Of a stretch of DNA of 64,000 nt, positions 23,211-33,773 are shown piece after piece (positions within the stretch are counted from its first letter, which is position 1; each line of letters opens with the position of its first letter). The translations under genes and the position numbers were made by a program. The notes beneath the pieces were generated by a model. It saw only the letters and a list, made by a program, of their open reading frames with translations, was not told the DNA's origin and did no database searches. This DNA is from Cytidiella melzeri (lineage: Eukaryota; Basidiomycota; Agaricomycetes; Polyporales; Irpicaceae), in assembly GCA_022592445.1 (NCBI GenBank), contig JABYQR010000074.1:84778-148777 (forward strand), given 5' to 3'.

Positions 23211-26200
23211 TCACATATCCCACTCGTCCCACAACGCCGCCGTCTTACTGTCCTGCTTCCTCAACACCGTCAAATCTGCCGTCTCAATCAACTCCACTAG
23301 CATATCCGTCGCCGCTCCAGACGCCTTATCCCCTGCCCCCTTCATAGCCACAAATATCGCCCGATCCGATGCGTGCACCCCTCGAATATCTTTTCCCTCA
23401 ATAACCTGCACCAGCTTTCCCGTGGATATCTCCCGTATTTCGATGAACTCTGGTGAGAAGAGCAGGATGTTCTCTCCCCGTCGCGCGTATGACACCGCTT
23501 TCGTCTCCCAGCGCAGATAACCTGATGAGCGGCATGGTATGCCCCTTCTGTTGATGTAACAGCCAAGCTCTGGTGGTCCGGGAATTCATTGATCAGCATC
23601 GGTCGCTCAACGGCATATTTTCTCAGAGAACGTACCGTCGAACACCACCAGCAATTCGTTGTCACCAGTCTTGACAAGCCCTAGAGGTCTCGCACTAGCG
23701 CAGCGCTGCTTGAGCGCCTGCATAGGTCCGTTGGAATCAGTGAATGTCGGGACGACAGTCGAGTTTGAGCCTCCCGGCTTCAGACTGCACAGGCAGCCTC
23801 AGTAACATAGACACGAATTTCAAAGGTCAATAACGTACTTGGTAGGATCCAGGATATGTATCCCGCGTTCTGCGCAAACGCCGATGCTCTTGTGTAACGA
23901 TGTAATATCATGTGAATCTTTAGGTATCCACGCTGGCTCAGCGAATGGACGGAAAGACGGTGGCCCTGCAGACAAGCTCCTTCTCAGACTCGTCGCGAGA
24001 CCTACTGGATTGATGAATTCCAAGGAATGGAGCGTGACCTGCATGAAACTCTTCGTGGCGTACAGCACTACAATCGAGAAGAAGAGTCAGACCAAAACCG
24101 AGCACATCCAGAGTCAGAGACATGCCCATCGTCCGCGCACCGACCGTCTCAACACGTGCAAAGAGAACCGCAACATCCTGACCGCTGATCCTCTCCCGTG
24201 ATGCATCTAAATCCTGCGGTCGAGATGTGCCTAGCACCATCCGAGCCATGATATCTAAAGAGAACGCGTCAAGCCCTTCGTCCGAGTGCACGAGTATCTT
24301 GTTGTACTGCTGTATCGCATAAAGACTCGTGATGCCCGTCATCTTCAGGACCCGCTTGTAGTCTGTGTACTCGCTTAGTCGAATATAATGCACAGAGTAT
24401 TGTAAGACTAAGCTGACCACTTGATCCTCGTGGAGCGATGTAAACACCGCTAGGACAACCGACCGCAATAAGATGCTTCGAACCGCTCACTATTCAGTGA
24501 GTAGCTTTGGTCATCGGTACAATGCATAGAAGAATGTGATGCGTACCTAGAGGGGCTGCACATTTGATCTTCCCATGTACCCGCGGACTTGAATCAGATG
24601 ATGCCCCTCCAGACACCTTGAAGAATCCGTCGTCCACTGTGTGTGGCGCCAAGAGCTATTGAAAATTTGACAGAATCAACAACAGTCTCAACGGTGCATT
24701 TGTTGCGCACAAATCCTGACCATGTTTGACTCTTGCCTGATCTTCCGCACGCCAATAGCCTCCGTCAACATTCTCCGCCAAACCTCCCTCTCCGGCTCGC
24801 TAATTGCATAAAGCGTGTACCGTCGAGTGGTGACTGTGGATGCGTGGTATAAAGTGAAGGGAAACATTGCGCGGTATCGCGAGCGGAATGAGTCAATCCC
24901 GAACAACTTTCCTTGATCCACTGACGTATTTGACTTTTCCTTCCGATTTTCTGGCGCTGCGTCAAACGACGCCAGACGGAGATATTCAACGGGTATAGGC
25001 TATAGTGCAGGAGTATCAAAAGCGAATGAGATGTCATATGACATCTTGACTCACGCGAGAGACGACATTGTGTTTGTAAATGCCGCTGGGTCGAACCTCT
25101 TTCTTCAACAAGAGCACTGTCAATTACTAGGTCAGTAGATAGCCGAATTCAAGAAAAAAAGATATGCTCACAATAATTATCGAGCAAGGCGACGTGCAAG
25201 TCAGCCCAGTGGTAGCCGACCTCGCCCTTGTACCGACGAGCCAGTGTGCCCTCATGGAGTAATGTTCTGCTTTCTTCGTACAGGTCAAGGTCCTACATTC
25301 ACCACTGAGTACTGTTCATTGCGTGGAAGTGGGGTACGACTCACTATGATCTCTCCTTTCTGGTACGCGAGTGTCTCGCAAAGATTCCAGAACTTTACTT
25401 TGCCCTCCGCAGCCGCAATGCCCGGCTGGGTACTCTTCATGAACTCATGCAAGATGCCCAAAATCATCGGCAATACCTCTTGATCAGGATGATCAAGAAC
25501 CGTGCATTTTCGTATCGTATCGAGCATGAGTATCATTCTTGGCAGTCGTGTCATCGGCCTGTTGAGAAAAATGAGGAACTCTCGCTTGCGTACACGAGGA
25601 TCCTGTGCACATTGCGAGAGAAAGTATTGATATTTGGGGTTCCTGCGAAGTTCCTTGCGATGATGGGCCTCTGCGAGCGGGTAGTGTTTGATGTACTGTT
25701 CGTACTGACTTCGAAATGCAAGACAGGCTGTTGTGTAACCATTACGCCTGCCAATCCGTGTCACAGGGAAACCGAACTCACTGTCAAGGACTATGTCTGC
25801 CACGCTCTGTATGAGCGGATGTTGCTCCCGTTGTCTTTCGAACAGCGCGTCCAGCATGCGTCGATGATGAGCCAGTATTTGATTAGAATTATAAAACACC
25901 TCCGCAACAAAGCCCGGCACCCGTGATTGGGGTATAGGTGAAGTGGCGACCAGCGGGTCTACGAATACCTCTTGCATCATCTCCAGATCCCTGACGTACT
26001 CCCTCTCCGATTGGATGAACTCGAATAGAGCTGACTGTCGTTGAACTTCCTTCTTATCAAGTACTTCACGGGCTTCAGGGGGGACGAGCTTATACCATTC
26101 TTCATCTTTCTCCTCTAGCTCTCGCGCTTGGAACCGCCTGATAGCTTCCTCGGAGTCAAGGCTAGCACAGACATGCTCTTTCAGCAGCCGTTCACGTAGC

Positions 26201-26772
26201 GCGATCTGTACGAAGGACATACCTGAAGTTTGACAGCTCCTCTGACAAGTGATTCGGGGTAAACTGCAGAGAGGGGAGTGAATTGGCTAAGCCGAGCACG
26301 AAGAGGACAGTCAGTATCGCACCTCCGGACTGCTACTCTCCGTAGAGATAAACGATGGCGGCCTCGATTCCCCACGATGCGGACTCGATCTTGCTGTGGG
26401 TATGTACGTCTCACTCTTGGTACTCCGGTGCCCTAGGAGTGTGGTGCTTGAAGACGGCCGCAGCGACGCCCGAAATGGGTGTGGCTCCGGGAAGATCAGA
26501 CGAGGACTGCCTGTCTCGTGAACGCTTGAAGCCCTGCTTGCCGGTCTGGAAGAGCTGCTTGGAAGTTGGAAGGCACTGTGAGGCCTCGAGATGTCTGGAG
26601 AGAGCGGCGTGTTTCCGAATTCACCGTTCCAGTCATTGAGATTGTCCGGCTCTGATATTCGAAAGTCCCAGTCTCCGGTGGTTGCAGGAGACGAGGACAG
26701 GGCGGTTGCAGCATCTGGTGGTATGGTGATGTGTGGGTGAGTTGGAGGATGTGGACGGTGGCGGGTGGACAT
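23211..26772 (-). CDS. ROM2: Rho guanine-nucleotide exchange factor, DH-PH-CNH (Rom1/Rom2 type)
   Basis: The ATG at 26772 starts a Ser/Pro-rich, probably disordered N-terminus. The large exon 26220-25285 carries the DH domain: QSALFEFIQSEREYVRDLEM, PLIQSVADIVLD, and YFLSQCAQDPRVRKREF then LPRMILML. The PH domain follows (RRYKGEVGYHWADLHVAL, then a segment ending RRYTLYAISEPEREVWRRML near 24,770). The citron homology (CNH) domain closes the protein, with HLIAVGCPSGVYIA (about 24,440) and the ending FSPEFIEIREISTGKLVQVI (about 23,420). Family members activate Rho1 at the plasma membrane and feed the cell wall integrity pathway. At least ten introns are present, and not every join was resolved. 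The stop is TGA at 23211-23213. Confidence 0.87.
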
Positions 26773-27205
26773 TGGACGAGTTGGACGGGATGATCATGTC
26801 GCTAGTCGGTGCTGACTCTATCTCTCAGCCAGGCGTCACTTGTTGTCTCTTGTTGATCCACTTTGAATCTCATCATTTTCCGTAGGTAGATCATCCTCGC
26901 ACAAGTCCTCAAGGCAGTACGAATAGCGGGAGTAGCATCGATGTAAACCAGTGTTAATTGAGGCAAGGGTCCATTAACGAGAATGTTACATATAAGTAGA
27001 GAATACAGCGAAGCGAAGGTGGTGTAAATGATGACAGTGTGGCAACATGGTTCACTAGTTATATAACGGTGGGCGGTGACCGACGCCACCTATATCCGTC
27101 TCTCCAGCCAGCGGAGAGATGGCCTGCTGGGAAACGTGGCTCAACAGAAAGTATCGGTGCGAGTGTAGTCAGCCTTACCGGCGACAACTACGCGTGCGCA
27201 CGCAT
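26773..27205. other. Intergenic
   Basis: About 430 bp upstream of the exchange-factor gene and downstream of the small minus-strand gene. It presumably holds the exchange-factor promoter; no recognisable element was seen. Confidence 0.5.
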
Positions 27206-27588
27206 TCATCTGTTATGCGCGTCGTGCACTGGTAGTATCATGTTAGTCGCAGCATGAACAACATTCAAATACAAGTCTTACTGCGGAAGTGATACGCTTG
27301 ATTGAGCTCGCGCCATTCCCGAACAGATCCTGACTTGGGCCCAGAAGATGTGGAGCGTGTCGAAGCCGAGAGGGTGGAAGCCGGGCGACGGGCATGATTA
27401 TGAGGTACAGATGAGTTGCTTGTGCCCTGCCGCATCAGCTTCGCAAAGAGCTGTTGTCTCTTCTCGTCCTCTTCACGCTGGTGTTGCGCTAGCGTCTCTG
27501 CGTCCGGCGGAGAGGAGCTACTGGGATGGTAGTACACGTCGAGGGTTGGAGCTTGAGAGCCGCTATAACCTGGGAGAGTACGCGACAT
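27206..27588 (-). CDS. Small hypothetical protein, two exons
   Basis: An ATG at 27588 opens MSRTLPGYSGSQAPTLDVYY, followed by a charged helix-like segment (LAQHQREEDEKRQQLFAKLM) and a Ser/Thr-rich tail ending HFR near 27285. A donor GTAAGAC follows. About 20 bp before a CAG acceptor near 27233 there is a CTAAC branch-point match, after which seven more codons lead to TGA at 27206-27208, giving about 109 residues. No family was recognised. It could instead be an upstream exon of the exchange factor, but the stop after splicing argues for a separate gene. Confidence 0.45.
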
Positions 27589-28485
27589 AGTGAGAGTGGT
27601 GAGAGGGTGAGATGAGGTTCGCCCATTTGCAGACGACGTCTTATACAAGAGACGCAGCATCGCCACAGAAAGGCCAATGAACAGAGTCTATAGGCCATCG
27701 AGAGTGATATCACAAAGGTGTCGAGCAAGTACAAGATCACCGTATGATGGTGATAGTGAAGGACAAGCCGCTGGCCGGCCTCGTTGTTGCTGGTAGGCGT
27801 TACGAGTGTCGTTTTCTTTTGTATGCATCTGGGCGGTGTACTGAAGCATGACACTTCCAAAAGAGTGTCGTTTCGCTATTGTCAATATGTCGAGCGCAGG
27901 GTGTTTGTGAAACGTACATACTTGGACTGCTCACAGTAATCACCATCTACATGCGTTGACCGCGTTCCAAACATCGAACTGGGAAAAGCATCCTGCTTCC
28001 GAACGTGTATATTCTTTGTCAAAAAATTGGCCTGAACAAGTCGCATTATTCAGCTCGTGTTTGCTGCCTGTGGACGTGCGTGATGGTACGGTGCAGTAAG
28101 TAGCAACCCATTGAACTCAACACCACAAAGCCATACACCTGAGCGTCTAAGTATTTGCGCGCGCTCTCGGTCTTTGCCGGACCATTCGCACAGGTTTTGG
28201 ACTCTCACCAAAACCACCTCCCTGCCTCGTCTCTCCGCTCGTCTTCGTGGTTAATCTCTGCAGGTGGCCGTCACACAGGCATAATTCGCGTAAAGCAGCT
28301 CATCTCCTCACCAACTCCTCGATTTTGACGAAGACATTGCCTAGCAGCGACCCAAACAAATTTTGCTGTTGCCTACACTGTCAATCTGGAATTGGTAGTG
28401 GTAGGGAGTCGTAGAGGTGATTACTATCCCCAATCAACCCTTGAACACGATACTCAGTCCCTTGAAGGCGTCGAGTTTCCGTGCT
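27589..28485. other. Intergenic between divergent genes
   Basis: About 900 bp between the small minus-strand gene and the plus-strand gene at 28486. The right part is pyrimidine-rich, as expected for a promoter and leader. No gene or repeat was recognised. Confidence 0.5.
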
Positions 28486-31086
28486 ATGCAGGTCGATGAC
28501 ATTGCACACCAGCACGATGACCTCGATACCGATTCACTTTTCGGTTCCCCTCCACCATCCCCGGGCAGAGGTAGGTCACCGTTCTCGCTAGCTTTGCCTA
28601 ACGGGCTGCACAATACACAAAACGTGGGGACCCTTGCACTTCCTGGTTCCCATCTATGTTCTGAACTCAGTGAACTGCCATCAGCACCTAACACGCCTCC
28701 CTCTGTCCCTGTCAAACGCAGCGTGACAAATTGGTCGAAACCCCATGTGCAGCCCTCAAGGTCTGTCTCTGCAACACCACCGATACCTACCTCCGCCCCC
28801 CGCTCCACTACAGCTACTCTGAAGAAGGTAAAGCGAGCGAGTAGGCGGTCAACCTCTGCTATCGACATGCGGCCGACTCCTCCCCCAATCACCCTGCCCT
28901 CGCCTACGGATCCGCCGCCCGCAAATTTCCTACGTAATCAGCAAGCACTACTAGGTCTGGCGGGTCTTGTCGGTGGCGTCAATCCTGCGAACCTTTCCGT
29001 TCAAAGGCATACTCGTGGAGAGTCACCAAACAATCCCATCGTAGTAGAAGAAGTGCCGGATACTCCTAAGATTGGCAGGTGGCCTGTGCATCATCCCGGC
29101 ATCGTCCCTGGTCAGCTTCCCGTGCCTTCGACCCAGGAGGTTCTGTCCACCTTGGTCAAACAGAAAAACTTGTACCCTGTGGTTGATGCTCTGCTTCGAC
29201 TGGTTTCCAATGCCGCCGGCGTAGCCCATGCCGTTCCTCTTGTCTATCCCGCAATGGCCCCACCTTCCACTCCCGTCGCCGGTTCCTCGCATGCTACGCC
29301 ATACGCACCAGCGTACCAGTACTCGTACCATCCGTACCAATATGCGTATCCGTACCACTATGCCTACCCTTACTCCTACTCCAATCCCTACCCACACCCA
29401 AATTTCCAGTTTACCACTGCAGCCTCGCCGTCACCTGCGAAGAAGAGAAAGCTCACAGATGTGCCTGCAGGTGCGGCTGACTGGGACGTGCCGTATCCTT
29501 TCGCTGCAGGTCAGGGACCTCCTGGCTATCACTCAAACTGGGGGCGTCAACGCCAGCAGCAGCTGTTGGAAGACCTCGTCGGGCTTGTTAAGAGTGCTTC
29601 GCAGAAGGCCGCCGCGAAGAAGGCAAAGGACGAGGTTAGCAAACAAGCTGCTATCGGATCAGTGGAGTATTACAGAGGCAGAGTGTTGCAGTATTGTCGG
29701 CCTCAACTCATTGTTCCTGGACAAGCCGACTCACACATACAACCAGCTACAGTGGCTGTCGTTCCGCAGTCAACCCAAGAACCGACTAGTCTCGGAGGTC
29801 TGTCAGCGTCGAGTTCGACACTCGGAACAGCAGAAACTCAGGGTGAGCCGTCGCTGTCCGGACGCCCTCTCGCCGATATACAACACGACAATCCGGCTCC
29901 AGAGAGTCAGCTCGCCGCAGAAGCTGCTACCATCGACGACGCGTCTTCTTCACCTTCTCTAATTGCACCTAGTGGGGCAGCGGACGGCGCCTCGGAACTT
30001 GATGAGCTTCTCGCTCTGTTCAACGACATTCCTGCGGGCGACTTGGACGCTCTCCTCGCGGCTTCAGACCTTTCCGCTGCACCTGTAGCAGCCGAAGATG
30101 GCACCACATCTTCGATGCCTCTCAACGACAAGCCATCGGATCCCTCTGATGTCCACGACAACTCCTTGACGGCTTCACCTTCAGACGTGCCAGCCATTGA
30201 CCCTTTGCTGTTCGCTACGGACCCATCTCTTCTCGCTATAGATCCCGCGCTCTTGGCGATCTCATTCCCTCTGACGATTGCGACCTCCGGATCCCAGATT
30301 GCGGATATCTCAAGTCGAATGTCGCCTTCCTCCGCGTTGTCAACTGCCACCAGCGTGGAACCGCCTACGCCTACTTTGGCTGGATCACCAGCATCTCTAT
30401 CAGAGTTAGATCCGCCAACGCCGAACTGGGATTTTTCGTTCCCCGAGCCTGAGATAGCTGTCTCGGACAGCGAGTCCACTATCGGAGAAAGCAGGCGGAC
30501 AGGTGGGTTGTTCATGCTTGGGAAAGATTTACGAAAACAGGTTTTGACTAGGAGAATAGATAATGTTACTGGGGCTGAACGGGGGGAGTCTATGATACCG
30601 AGACAAGATAAGGGTAAGGGCAGGGCTAGAGAAGAGGACTTTGCGATGGACGCGGATACGGATACGTCGGCTGCCCCTTCTGTTGCTGGCGATGAAGCAT
30701 CTCCTCTCGAACAAGCCTGTGCACAAAGCATGCATTCTACAACACCTCCGCCAACTCGAGGAGATAATGTTGCATGGGAAATGACGAGAAACACGTCCGC
30801 TATTCCCCCATTCCAGTTCCCGGTACCCTTTGCTCAGCCTCCGTTCCTGCCCCCATTTGTGCAGCGGTCGTCTGCTTCAACACCGCTTGCTAAAAGTGGC
30901 CTGACCGGAAGAACAGTACCTTCAACCTCGCAAGGAAAGAATAGAGAAGACATCATACGACGCGCGAGAGCTATGCGTGCTCAGATAGTAGAGGAGATCA
31001 AGAGGGCGAAAGTGGAGTTGTGGGAGACGACTATGGAGGGTGGGTGTTTGGCGGTGTTGGCGAAGGAACGTGACAAACTTGCTTGA
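28486..31086 (+). CDS. Large disordered protein of unknown function, single exon
   Basis: One uninterrupted frame of 866 codons from ATG 28486 (MQVDDIAHQHDDLDTDSLFG). This is notable here because almost every other gene has introns. The protein is rich in Pro, Ser, Ala and Asp. Visible segments: a possible ordered block NFLRNQQALLGLAGLVGGVN (about 28,920); a Tyr/Pro-rich stretch at 29,300-29,400 made of YAYPY-like units; a basic nuclear-signal candidate PAKKRKL (about 29,440); WDVPYPF and RGRVLQYCRPQ; repeated DPxLL units (IDPLLFATDPSLLAIDPALL, about 30,200); and a C-terminal charged helix (RRARAMRAQIVEEIKRAKVE). The antisense strand also has long open frames, which I take as shadows. No family was recognised; a nuclear regulator is a guess. 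Confidence 0.75.
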   Translation: MQVDDIAHQHDDLDTDSLFGSPPPSPGRGRSPFSLALPNGLHNTQNVGTLALPGSHLCSELSELPSAPNTPPSVPVKRSVTNWSKPHVQPSRSVSATPPIPTSAPRSTTATLKKVKRASRRSTSAIDMRPTPPPITLPSPTDPPPANFLRNQQALLGLAGLVGGVNPANLSVQRHTRGESPNNPIVVEEVPDTPKIGRWPVHHPGIVPGQLPVPSTQEVLSTLVKQKNLYPVVDALLRLVSNAAGVAHAVPLVYPAMAPPSTPVAGSSHATPYAPAYQYSYHPYQYAYPYHYAYPYSYSNPYPHPNFQFTTAASPSPAKKRKLTDVPAGAADWDVPYPFAAGQGPPGYHSNWGRQRQQQLLEDLVGLVKSASQKAAAKKAKDEVSKQAAIGSVEYYRGRVLQYCRPQLIVPGQADSHIQPATVAVVPQSTQEPTSLGGLSASSSTLGTAETQGEPSLSGRPLADIQHDNPAPESQLAAEAATIDDASSSPSLIAPSGAADGASELDELLALFNDIPAGDLDALLAASDLSAAPVAAEDGTTSSMPLNDKPSDPSDVHDNSLTASPSDVPAIDPLLFATDPSLLAIDPALLAISFPLTIATSGSQIADISSRMSPSSALSTATSVEPPTPTLAGSPASLSELDPPTPNWDFSFPEPEIAVSDSESTIGESRRTGGLFMLGKDLRKQVLTRRIDNVTGAERGESMIPRQDKGKGRAREEDFAMDADTDTSAAPSVAGDEASPLEQACAQSMHSTTPPPTRGDNVAWEMTRNTSAIPPFQFPVPFAQPPFLPPFVQRSSASTPLAKSGLTGRTVPSTSQGKNREDIIRRARAMRAQIVEEIKRAKVELWETTMEGGCLAVLAKERDKLA

Positions 31087-31333
31087 ACTGTGAAAAGTAC
31101 CACGGAAACAATCCGTTCGATGTTATACTCTTCACCCGTAATTGAGCCATAATACCTAACGTTGAGACTCGTTACGTTATCAATGTCGATGTTGATGACC
31201 TACCCAACAGCAGTTTGTGTAACACACGAGCTCCGTTTTTCATGGAGTTCAGCCAGATATGGTTCAACCAGTGCTGAGGTATTGTCATTAGAACTATGCG
31301 ATACGCTATAAGGATATATTAAGGCGTTGCAGA

Positions 31334-32440
31334 TCAATCTTTCTGTCTGGCCTCAAGTTTGGGAGCGTTTTCGTATTTGTCAAATCCAAGCGAGGCCTGG
31401 ATGGTTTCTTCCGGGGCATCTGGTTCTAAATGACCCTTTTCATTTCTACGTGCGCTGTCATCGCACTTTCAGAAGGTATTATGACTGTGTGGTATGTTAA
31501 GACGTACCGGAAGAAAGTATACGATAGAACTACATCGTCGAGATTGCGGCATGCAGGGTCATCCAGGATGTCTTTGTCAATGAAGAACAGTAAGGGCATG
31601 TCCACCTCTTCGCCAGCTAGGAGCTTCTGTTCTTCAAAGCAGAAGCATTCTACTTTTGCGAAATATGGTGCCACCTTTGACATACGCTGTGTCAGTATAC
31701 CATCATCTCGATGGGTCTATGAGACGTACCCGGTCAGGCGTAACATTGTATGTAGCTATGCCGATGATGTCTTGGTTCGATGTATTCTTCGCCTTGTAGA
31801 AGGCCAGGCTCGTCTCGCCTGGAAGCACACTCACATGCCTCTGCTGTGGTATGAAAGACCAAGGCAATGCGTCTGAAGTGTCCGCGTTAAAGTGAACCTT
31901 GATCCTCTTGGCGTTTTCAATTGGGACTAAACGGTCAGCCTCGAATTTGCCCATCCCAACCTTCGGGGTCCCAGCGAAGCCGGTGGCAGCACAGAACATT
32001 CGGTACAGCGGGACAGAGGCATAGGTAACGCCTACTCCGAGGATGATCTTCAGAGTTAATGAGCTGTTAATTACGGTGAAGCGTGATCGAATGTGCATAC
32101 CACGGCAGACGTATACATGAAGAGACTGCGGTTGCGTGCCTTATACACTTCATCTCGAGCAGCATAGTAAGGCGCATTTCTCCGTGGCGGCGGCCGTCGA
32201 GATGGAGGGGGTGAAGGACCGGCTTCAGTAGCATAGGACTTGCTGAACAAATGATTAGTAGGTCGCCGGGTAGGCCATGTACGGAATGTACAATAGTAGC
32301 ATTGAGAGAATGGCGAGACCTAGTAGAAATTCAGGAGATATTCTCTACGCCTTGTGCTTGCAACATACCGTCGACGTCTTGGTCGAGGACGCAAAAAACC
32401 AGCCTCGTCGCAATGCAGCGGCTTGGAGGAGACGGTTCAT
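31334..32440 (-). CDS. COX11: COX11 cytochrome c oxidase copper assembly factor
   Basis: The ATG at 32440 opens MNRLLQAAALRRGWFFASST, a good mitochondrial presequence. After an intron come SYATEAGPSPPPSRRP and RNRSLFMYTSAVV, then the membrane segment LKIILGVGVTYASVPLYRMF. The intermembrane-space domain has CAATGFAGTP, FNADTSDALPWSFIPQQ, AFYKAKNTSN, and the copper-binding VECFCFEEQ (CxC), then DPACRNLDDVVLSYTFF. The last exon ends EARQKD with TGA at 31334-31336. Cox11 delivers copper to the CuB site of Cox1 in the inner membrane. All family cysteines visible in the sequence are kept. Head to head with the next gene, with 137 bp between starts. Confidence 0.93.
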
Positions 32441-32577
32441 GGTCAGGAAGAGTCAATGGGCGCCTGTGTTAGTAGCTTCACACCATAACGCCCTTTCGAC
32501 CTCCACTTACAAGGCCTACGTCTCCTACGCACCGGTCTTCATACCTCTACTACTGTTACGGTACTCATTGGTTGAGA
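32441..32577. promoter_or_regulatory. Compact bidirectional promoter candidate
   Basis: Only 137 bp lie between the COX11 start (minus) and the DNAJC8-like start (plus). Both genes must share this space for their promoters and leaders. No specific motif was assigned. Confidence 0.5.
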
Positions 32578-33602
32578 ATGCCTGAACAATCGTCCTCCTC
32601 GTCAGCCACCGCCACTAAATCGGCGGCGGTCGTCCCGGATGTTGACATCGAGAAGTTGCTCAGTCGCGAGGCAAATGCATTCCAGCGGGAAATCGAAGTG
32701 GAAAGAATACTGAAAGCCTTCAAACTCAAGTGCGTATAACTACTCTGCACCTAACGAGACCCCCTCACGCTAACTTCGGTCCTCAGTCCATATGAGATCC
32801 TGGATTTAGACGAAAGTGCCACGGCAGAAGAGATAAAGAGGAAGTACAGACAGCTCTCGCTCTGTAAGGACTTGCCCTTCCAGTTGGTGGCAGCCGCGTG
32901 AGCGCGGTCTGCTTCCTATCGCTGCCTTTGAACACGCATAATTGACGAACATACCCGTACGTTATTCCGTTTCCAGTCATCCATCCTGACAAGACCCCCC
33001 ATGCCCGTGCTCCAGAAGCCTTTGATCTCATCAAGAAGGTTTGTGCATATACTTAACTCTGTCGCTCATGTTATTGATCTAGTCCAATAGGCAGAGTCAG
33101 AGCTGTTGGACGAGAAAAAGCGAGAAGAACTCGATGCCATGGTGAAACAGGCTCGTGTTCTCGTGCTCAAGACTTTGAACTTGCCCACCACATTGAAGGA
33201 CGACGACGCGCGGCTGAAGGATATTGTACCGCCGGTCAAGCAGCAAATACGGGCGAAGGCCAAAGAGCTTCTCATTGACGAGGAAGTCCGTAGGCGGAAG
33301 TACGTGGCTTGGTCATTATGTGCCGCATGCATGTCTGACCGGAAGTTGCTGACACAGAGCTGTTAAAATGAACTTGGCTAACGAGGGCCTTGAGGCCAAA
33401 AAGAAAGAAGAGGAACAGGCCGCTAAGAAGCGCAAGGCAGAAGATGATGCTAATTGGGAAGGTGAGTTGTTTGCCCTCGAAGTATACGCTGTTTCCTCAC
33501 TATTTATTGCAAGCAAATCGAGAGGAGCGTGTCGGCAGTTGGCGCAATTTCGCAAACACTAACAAGAAGAAAAAGAAGACCAAGGTCGCTGTACTGGGTT
33601 GA
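32578..33602 (+). CDS. spf31: DNAJC8/spf31-like J-domain protein
   Basis: The ATG at 32578 starts MPEQSSSSATATKS. Exons split by short introns give VDIEKLLSREANAFQREIEV, NPYEILDLDESATAEEIKRK and a J domain with the HPD motif (IHPDKTPHARAPEAF, spliced near 32,860-32,985). Then come long charged helices (ELLDEKKREELDAMVKQARV; RAKAKELLIDEEVRRRKAV) and a basic C-terminus (REERVGSWRNF, then a lysine run and KVAVLG). This layout is that of DNAJC8 and S. pombe spf31, associated with the spliceosome. The stop codon is at 33600-33602. Confidence 0.88.
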
Positions 33603-33773
33603 GAGTCTGAATGAGTATAGATAAGCAAGTCCGATGTATACGTGACATTAACGGTAGATAGCGTCAAAGGAACTTGAAGTACATGAACATGTTGTGCTCC
33701 ATACTGTTTATGAATCAACCATTACGCTGACTGTCGTTTGTCTGACTGAAAGGGACACACTGAGCGAGTGATC

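Noticed and set aside
29907..30794. A 295-codon antisense frame opposite the large disordered gene
   Set aside because: It is the shadow of a Ser/Asp-rich, GC-biased coding strand. The sense frame has a start, continuous composition and a plausible end; the antisense one shows no domain.
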